Assembly: GCF_910596095.1 (NCBI RefSeq) | Contig: NC_056548.1 | Span: 17,570,651-17,634,650, forward strand | From: Thunnus maccoyii | Lineage: Eukaryota > Chordata > Actinopteri > Scombriformes > Scombridae | DNA: 64,000 nucleotides | Reading direction: 5' to 3' | In this document: piece by piece, positions 58,001 to 64,000 of the stretch | How the letters are laid out: every line of letters starts with the position of its first letter | How positions within the stretch are numbered: position 1 is the first letter of the stretch | Made by a program: the position numbers and the translations under genes | The notes under the pieces: generated by a model | Seen by the model: the letters and a program-made list of their open reading frames with translations, nothing else | Database searches by the model: none | What the model was told of the DNA's origin: nothing

Positions 58001-61000
58001 GTCATTTTGCAGTGGTGACAGTGGAAAAAGAGCTGTATACCTGGGCTGTGAGTATTAACCCATCACTCTGGGATAGATGTACTGGATCCAGTTGTTCTTG
58101 TGCTTTCACTACAAGCAACTTTCTCAACTTTCTGGTCAGAATATCCAAGCTGGGGCAAAGATGGTGGGCCAGCTGGGGCACGGAGACCAGGCCTCGTACA
58201 GGCAGCCAAAGAAGGTGGATAAGCTCCAGGGGAAGGCTATTCGACAGGTGGCATGCGGGGCTGACTTCACAGCCTGTGTCACTGGTGAGCGAATGAAGCA
58301 ACAGGCGAAAACACAAATATTTGTCTGTAAAGCCACACCTTTTCTAACAAACTTTTTCCACTGCTGCCTTTGCAGATGAGGACCAGATGTACATGTTTGG
58401 GTCAGACTATTATGGCTGCATCGGAGTGGAGGGCGAGCTGGGCATGGAGATTTTGGAGCCAGTGCTACTGGAGTTTTTTGAGGAGCGGCATGTCCGTCAG
58501 GTGTCGTGTGGAGACAACCACGTGGTGGTCCTGACTCATAGTGGGGAAATCTACTCCTGGGGCTGCGGAGAGTATGGTACATAGGTTTGCTGTATTTACT
58601 GGTGTTTTGAACTGTGTCTGCTAGGTTGTTTTTGCTGTTATAAATATTGCCAGCAGGTGGAGACAGTGGCCCTTTTTAGTATCAACTTTTTATCTTTAAT
58701 GTATCTCTTTTTTCTTTTTTTTCCTGCTGTAGGGCGTCTTGGCCTGGAATGTGAGGATGACTTCTCTTCTCCGATGCAAGTAAGACTTTGTTCCCTGTGC
58801 TGGCATATCTTTGACTGTCTGTCAAGAGGTAAAATCCTTACAAGAGCGAATAAGATCATGTTTTTATGCAGTCCTGATGATAAAATATTTATACATGTAG
58901 CTGTGTTATGGTTTTCCCAGGTGGAGCTCCCCAAAGGCGCCACCATCTCCACTGTGTCATGTAGCAGCGATGGAACCTTCTTTTTGACAGAAACTGGCAA
59001 AGTTCTAGCTTGTGGAAACAATGAATTTAACAAGCTAGGCCTGAACCAGGGGATCTCTGGTCTCAAAAACCACCCTGGAGAGGTACTGGGTTGTAATTAA
59101 AGGGATATAATAATAATAATAGAGACTTTAAGTGACGCAGCTATGTTTATAAGCTTTTATTCTTCCCGGTACATCACACCAGGGTTACCAGGGGATCCCG
59201 TACATCACCACACTGACCCTGGTAAAGCAGCTGTCGCGGTTCAAGATCCAGGTCATAGCTCCAGGGAAGACCCACACCGCTGCCATCGATGGTACTGCAA
59301 AAAGAGCCGGTTTTCATTTTTCTTGCTCATGAAAATTGTCATTATTTCAATGAATCGTTTTGTCATGTTATTTCTTGCTTTACAGAACGCGGTCGTCTGA
59401 TCACCTTTGGGTGCAACAAGTACGGACAGCTGGGTGTTAAAGACTTTAAGAAACACCAGGGTGTCCAAGTCCTTGTTGGGCCCTTTGGGGGAAAGACAGT
59501 GAACAAAGTGTCTTGTGGAGATGGCTTCACCATTGCAGCCACTGAAGGTAAGAACACACGCAGTCCTGTGGTCTGTGGCAATGATATGTATTTTTTTCTG
59601 ATTTCATGATAAGATTTGTGGCTGTTTTATTCATTATTTTTCTTTCAGACAATCAGATCTTTGCATGGGGAAACGCAGGAAATGGGCGACTTGGAATGCC
59701 TGCTGATAAGGGATTTGGTTCAGAGGTTTGCCCTGCCATGCCAAGGCCTATCTTTGGTTCCCTTCACCATGTGCCAGACCTCTCTTGCCGTGGATGGCAC
59801 ACTATTATTATAATGGGTTAGTCATCTCAACCAGACACTTGTGCTGCGTAATTCCACTAAAAAACAGCTGTCTGATTAATACCTTGTGTTTTCTTATCTG
59901 CAGAGAAAGTGCTCAACTCTAAGACTATTCGCTCCAACAGCAGTGGACTGTCAATTGGTAGTGGTAAATACTTTTCTTTGCTTACCGGTTTGTGTATTGA
60001 TTAATTTCTTTGATTGATAAATAAGTCTGCATCTTATGTGTGTGTGTGTGTGTGTGTGCGTGTGCGTGCGTGTGTCTATCCAGGGCTGGGACAGGACGGA
60101 TCCACATCCACAGTGGATCTGGAAATAGAGCCTGGTTCAGAGACGGAGTGTCGTGACAGGGGTCTCGGGGTTACAGGGGAGGCTGATCCTGAGGGATGCC
60201 TCATGGAGACTCCAATGATGTCAATGGCAAGCCAGACTGGAGACAGTTCCTGCCCTTTTTGGCTTAGAAAGGTTTGTTGCAATGAAAGCATGAAAGAGTA
60301 CGGAGACATTAGTCTGAATCATGTTTTTGGAGCGGAGCTACACCATCAAACTCAAATGGGTATCAGACGATGTAGTCTGATAAATTTCTTACTCATTCTC
60401 ATCCAACAGGAACTTGAGGATGCAGAGTTCATCCCGATGCCAGACGGCTCCCAGCCATTCACTCCTGACCAGCTCTCCTCTTTCTCTAAGAGCGTCACTC
60501 TACCTTATGAGGAGATGAAAGAGTTAACGGCGGCGGCGGCGGCAGCAGTCAGCAGTAAGAAAGGCCTATCGGTAATGCCAGCATAGAAGTTGTTTTGCAC
60601 TGATCTTGATGATAAAGGATTATGTTTTCATACATGTTTTACATTACTGCTCAACTTTGTCTCCCATTATCTTCACAGACTAAAAGAATGAGTTGTGATA
60701 AAGTAAATGGGCTGGATGAGGCTGACTCTTGCAAAAAAGGAGAATCAGGTGCATGCTGCAGAGCAAGTGGCGAGGTTGCACAGGTATCAAATCTGCACAC
60801 TCAACATTGTAAATTATGAGCTAATGAGCACCCGACTTCCTGTTTCTACTGTATGTAAACAAACTGTTTATTTTACAGCTGCGAGAGACAGTAGCTCAGC
60901 AAGAGAGGAGGATCCAGATGCTCGAGAAGCAGGTGAGACATGTATCCCAAGAGCATCCCACCCGCCACAGAACAGATTTTGATCCATGCTCGTGAGTAAC

Positions 61001-61216
61001 GGCATATTTTCCTTCCATCTCTAGGTCAGTGAGCAGCAGAAGGAGAATGAGAAGCTCTGGGCGGCAATTAATCGTTCAACGCTACGGGAAGCAGGGTGTG
61101 AAAATAATGGAAACCACCGCTCTGATCGTATGTCCGGGGATGGAGGAGGAGGAGGAGGAGGAAGAGGAGGCGGATTCACAAACCACGGGGGAAGATCTGC
61201 TGGAGCCAGTGTGTGA
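55010..61216 (+). CDS. nek9: NEK9, NIMA-related mitotic kinase with RCC1 repeats
   Basis: Ser/Thr kinase that activates NEK6/NEK7 and drives centrosome separation and spindle assembly in mitosis. I read 23 exons: 55010-55195, 56084-56261, 56362-56417, 56506-56576, 56687-56792, 57031-57162, 57259-57369, 57502-57566, 57699-57749, 57855-58047, 58140-58284, 58376-58576, 58733-58779, 58921-59082, 59183-59291, 59386-59547, 59649-59816, 59904-59963, 60084-60271, 60410-60571, 60679-60783, 60879-60932, 61025-61216. They join in phase to 967 residues, close to the human 979. The kinase part has [26 protein letters not shown] and [14 protein letters not shown]. The RCC1-like propeller follows ([52 protein letters not shown]). 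Then come [15 protein letters not shown], conserved in NEK9, and a coiled coil ([11 protein letters not shown]). The tail is Gly-rich. Identity is secure. Confidence 0.95.
55704..56020. mobile_element. GGGCTGCAACTAA-family element, copy 5, in nek9 intron 1
   Basis: From GAGCTGCAACAATTGCTCAATAAATGG to ACATTAGTTGTAGCGCTAAAC, with the same internal layout as the copy at 8970-9330. Non-coding. Confidence 0.6.
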
Positions 61217-62660
61217 ACCTGCAGATATCCAGGTTATGGGAGAAATGTCAAAACTCTTAGCACATACTGAATTCAACGAGCTCGATTGCAGTAGAGAGTG
61301 CAGCCTCATGCCCACTCACAGTGTGTTACGTTATACATGTTTAACAGAGCGCTAAGTTGCATGAATTTTCTTATTGCATATGCAATACTGTATAATACCT
61401 TGCACACTCTCACATGCACACTTGTGTTCACCCGGGTGCAGTGATCTAGCTAGTTTCTCCACAGACTGAAATGTTGGCTGGATTCAACATGAAGCAATCG
61501 GACCTTGCCACCTGCGAGAGACAATCTGATCATAGTGTTACTCTGCAATGTGAATATCAAGTCCAAGTTTTGGTGGTGTTATTGTTGACTTTTAGTGATG
61601 TCAGCATTGGGGCTTTAGTCCTTAAGTGCCTCAGAGACTAGTATTTATCATAAAACAGGTAAGACCAGAATATGCAAAATAGGAGACCGTTTGCTACAGT
61701 AATGCGTCCGAAGTTCAGGTTTCTGTTGAGTTCTGAGAGGATAGACAGTCATATTGTCCAGATTGATCCTGACTCATTTAAGTGCCATCTTTCAATGTGA
61801 AAACATACCTTTGTTGTGTATCACTTCATTAGAATTATTGTCATTTCATCTATTCCTATATGGTTAAAGTGCCAAATACAATATAGCCTTTAAAACCTTT
61901 TTTTCATACTTATCATATTCTAATTATCTCATGCAAATATATAGTTTTTAAATTTGCATGTATTATTGTCATATACAGTAAAGAGCATATGTGTGAAACA
62001 GGAAACTACTGATTTATTTTTTAAGAACAGGTAGGTTGCTTTTACTTATTGTCTTCTTCGACTCTTGAATTCTTGTTGGTGCAGCACATGTAGGTCTGTC
62101 TTCATTGTGACATGTATGAACACTTGAACTGTCTTAGAATGTGGAAAACGTGGTCTTTAAAGCATTTTTGATATAGCTGATGCAGCTATAATGTTATTGT
62201 TTTCTAACTGCATTTTTTTTAGCCATTTTATCTGTCTTTGGTACTATCTGAAATGTTTGTTTTGCCATCTTTTGCATCATTTGTGAAAGAAAATATCTAA
62301 TTGTGTTTTTGTTTGAGGTCTGTTGGTTTTGTTTATTGTATGTGTGTTCTGACAAAAATATATATGTAAAACCCTTAACCTATAATTAGCTTACAAGCTG
62401 TTCATTTGTGGTCAATGAACTGTCTTGTGTCAACAATATAACTAGTATTTCCATGCTAAATACAGTCACAGTGCCTTAGCAAGCTATTGAAACCAAAATT
62501 GCAAATATGACAATGCTGTGCCTTTAGGTGATTTTTTAAATACAGTGACAGCATTTAAAATATGTTTTATTTGTTCAACAGTCTCTGGAAATCTAACAGT
62601 TGTATTGACACTCTACAGTCACACTGTTGCTTTATGCTTTGTGTAAAAGCCATCAATAAA
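61217..62660 (+). other. nek9 3' untranslated region
   Basis: AT-rich and non-coding after the stop codon. The AATAAA at 62655-62660 is the most convincing end of a transcript; a GT-rich stretch follows (TTATATGTGTGTGTATAG) as expected for a cleavage-site downstream element. No other gene is seen. Confidence 0.6.
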
Positions 62661-62990
62661 ACTAACAGCTGTCTTTTGTTATATGTGTGTGTATAGTTAA
62701 TATTTCCCACAGTGCAAGCTTCAATATACTGTAGCTATTTCTATTTGTTGATATTACTATGCTATCATTGTAAAGAGCCAAAACTAACATGGACAATTTG
62801 GTTTAATTAATAGGGAATATACTCAGACAATATAGACAGCAGCTCTGACACAGAATTCTAATTAGTGATTAAATCAATAAATTCAGACACAGTGTTGACA
62901 ATAACGACATGGTGATGGGTGACTTGATGTGCTGACACCTGAGGATTTGTTGTGGTTCGGCTGGTTCAGGGTAAAAGCGTCTGGCTCGGC

Positions 62991-64000
62991 TTACTTGGAC
63001 CACTTAGACTGTGAAGTGCCAGCTGGGGGTCGACCTTGATGCAAAGTCCTCATGTTCACCTTGTGGGTCTGTCTTTGGTTCTTTTTCTTTAAATCCTGAA
63101 TCAAAAGATATCAGATACTTATCAAATACAGTAATTACTCATTTAATGTAAGCAATTAAATTCCAATAAAGTTGGGGGACTAAAAGCCAAGGTAACATGG
63201 TTGATATTAGTATCTGTCACTACAAAGTCATCAGGGTTAAATATCAGATTTGACAGCTTCTTGAGATCAACAGAAGACACTATTCAACTGTTTTTACAGG
63301 CTGAGTGGTCTCCCAAATGACAAGTAAACTGAAAGGTACCCTGTGGAGTCTTCACATTCAGACATTCGGTGTTTCTGCATTGTGTGAATCCTTGAGGCAT
63401 GTTGTGAATACGTTGCTTTCCTCATAAAAAGTTTGGAGAGCCAATATTTGGAAGAATTCAACATTGTTTACATCCATGTTTACTTGCTGGCAGTCTTTTT
63501 CCTGCCTTTATTGGTGCATTGCTACATTTCTTGGCACATTAAAGGATTACCACAACCAATTGTTGATCAGTGGACTGTGTTTTGCATGTGCATCGTGTTC
63601 ACGTGCACAATATACAAACAAATTGGGGACCATTCTAATAAACATTTCTCCAGAGAGCCTCTAGTGGCTAAAAACTCCACAGAGTACCTTTAAAATAAAC
63701 CTCCATGTGTACAATTGGCGGAGTAGCCCTTTAAGAGAAATAAAACACTGGCCTACCTCTGGAGTCTTGCTGTGGGTTTTCCAGAACTCCTCTATGGCCG
63801 ATCCCTTGGTTCTATTAATGTAGGAGTTGAAGACTTGACGGTGAGATTGTTTCACCTTTTGACAGACTTGGACGTGCTTCTCTAATCTTTCATGTGAAAA
63901 CTTTCTGTTGCAGATTCTGCAAGGGAGAAGCTGAAGGCCGGCGTCTGTGCTATCTGTGAGCCTGAGCTCCCCCTGCTGCGCTCTGTTGGAATGAGAAGGA
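62991..64000 (-). CDS. zc2hc1c: ZC2HC1C, C2HC zinc-finger protein (last two exons only)
   Basis: The minus-strand exon 63757-64000 runs off the window edge and joins in phase to the last exon 62991-63095 (stop TAA). The protein part has a C2HC finger, PCRICNRKFSHERLEKHVQVC (Cys-x2-Cys...His-x3-Cys). It continues QKVKQSHRQVFNSYINRTKG, a landmark of the ZC2HC1/FAM164 family, and ends in a basic region finishing SQSKWSK. In human, ZC2HC1C is a neighbour of NEK9, and here it sits tail to tail with nek9, which supports the call. Its biochemical function is not established. A or B paralogs are less likely from context. The 5' exons lie right of the window. Confidence 0.72.
63332..63691. mobile_element. 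Inverted-repeat element in the zc2hc1c intron (360 bp)
   Basis: The ends AAAGGTACCCTGTGGAGT (63332-63349) and ACTCCACAGAGTACCTTT (63674-63691) are reverse complements with one mismatch. The interior has no real gene; the open frames at 63433-63693 and 63464-63664 lie wholly inside it. A non-autonomous DNA transposon. Confidence 0.75.

Noticed and set aside
58136-58582. 148-codon minus-strand open frame
   Set aside because: Antisense shadow of nek9 RCC1 exons.
61029-61355. Glu-rich alternative end of nek9
   Set aside because: The coiled-coil codons before it fix the frame to the Gly-rich reading that stops at 61216.
63433-63693. 86-codon open frame with a hydrophobic segment
   Set aside because: Wholly inside the inverted-repeat element at 63332-63691.
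1-64000. CRISPR arrays, tRNA or rRNA genes
   Set aside because: Nothing of the kind is visible by eye, and CRISPR arrays are not expected in a vertebrate nuclear window.

Overview
The window is vertebrate nuclear DNA and most likely comes from a spiny-rayed (percomorph) teleost. The coding genes have short exons with canonical GT-AG introns. The non-coding DNA is AT-rich and full of repeats of the kind common in teleosts: L2/CR1/Rex-type LINE remnants, many small inverted-repeat DNA elements, a CACTA transposon and GT/GA microsatellites. Species and family names were not confirmed by any search.

Layout. (1) 80-3737, + strand: 3' two thirds of ttc8 (BBS8), entering from the left. (2) 4465-52500, - strand: a tandem array of C-type lectin-like genes, each built of the same six exons (cytoplasmic tail, membrane segment, coiled-coil neck, three exons for one C-type lectin domain). 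Six copies splice to complete open frames (called A to G without D: A 4465-7649, B 8319-13367, C 23207-28007, E 32820-35040, F 39225-43663, G 48737-52500). Two are broken (D 29511-30356, H about 47230-47760). (3) 15378-22830, + strand, between lectins B and C: a CACTA-type DNA transposon of about 7.5 kb with two apparently intact genes, an 882-residue four-zinc-finger transposase and a four-exon SAM-domain protein. (4) 55010-61216, + strand: complete nek9 (23 exons, 967 residues). (5) 62991-64000, - strand: the last two exons of zc2hc1c, convergent with nek9.

The lectins look like type II membrane receptors of the CD209/CLEC4 kind. Their predicted sugar/calcium sites differ: A and C keep EPN plus WND, E and F keep EPN but lost WND, and B and G lost both. 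This suggests a family diverging in ligand choice. The array has been reshuffled. E and F are nearly identical over their 5' four exons but not over the last two. A LINE between C and E is split by a 1.3 kb composite patch copied from E and from C.

The strongest candidate for something little described is the CACTA element. Its transposase has an N-terminal C2H2 array and a likely DDE triad, and its second gene encodes a SAM-domain partner. Both frames are intact, and there is a plausible promoter with a 5' splice donor that may serve both genes. Exon coordinates were read by eye from splice signals and reading phase, so single-base errors are possible.
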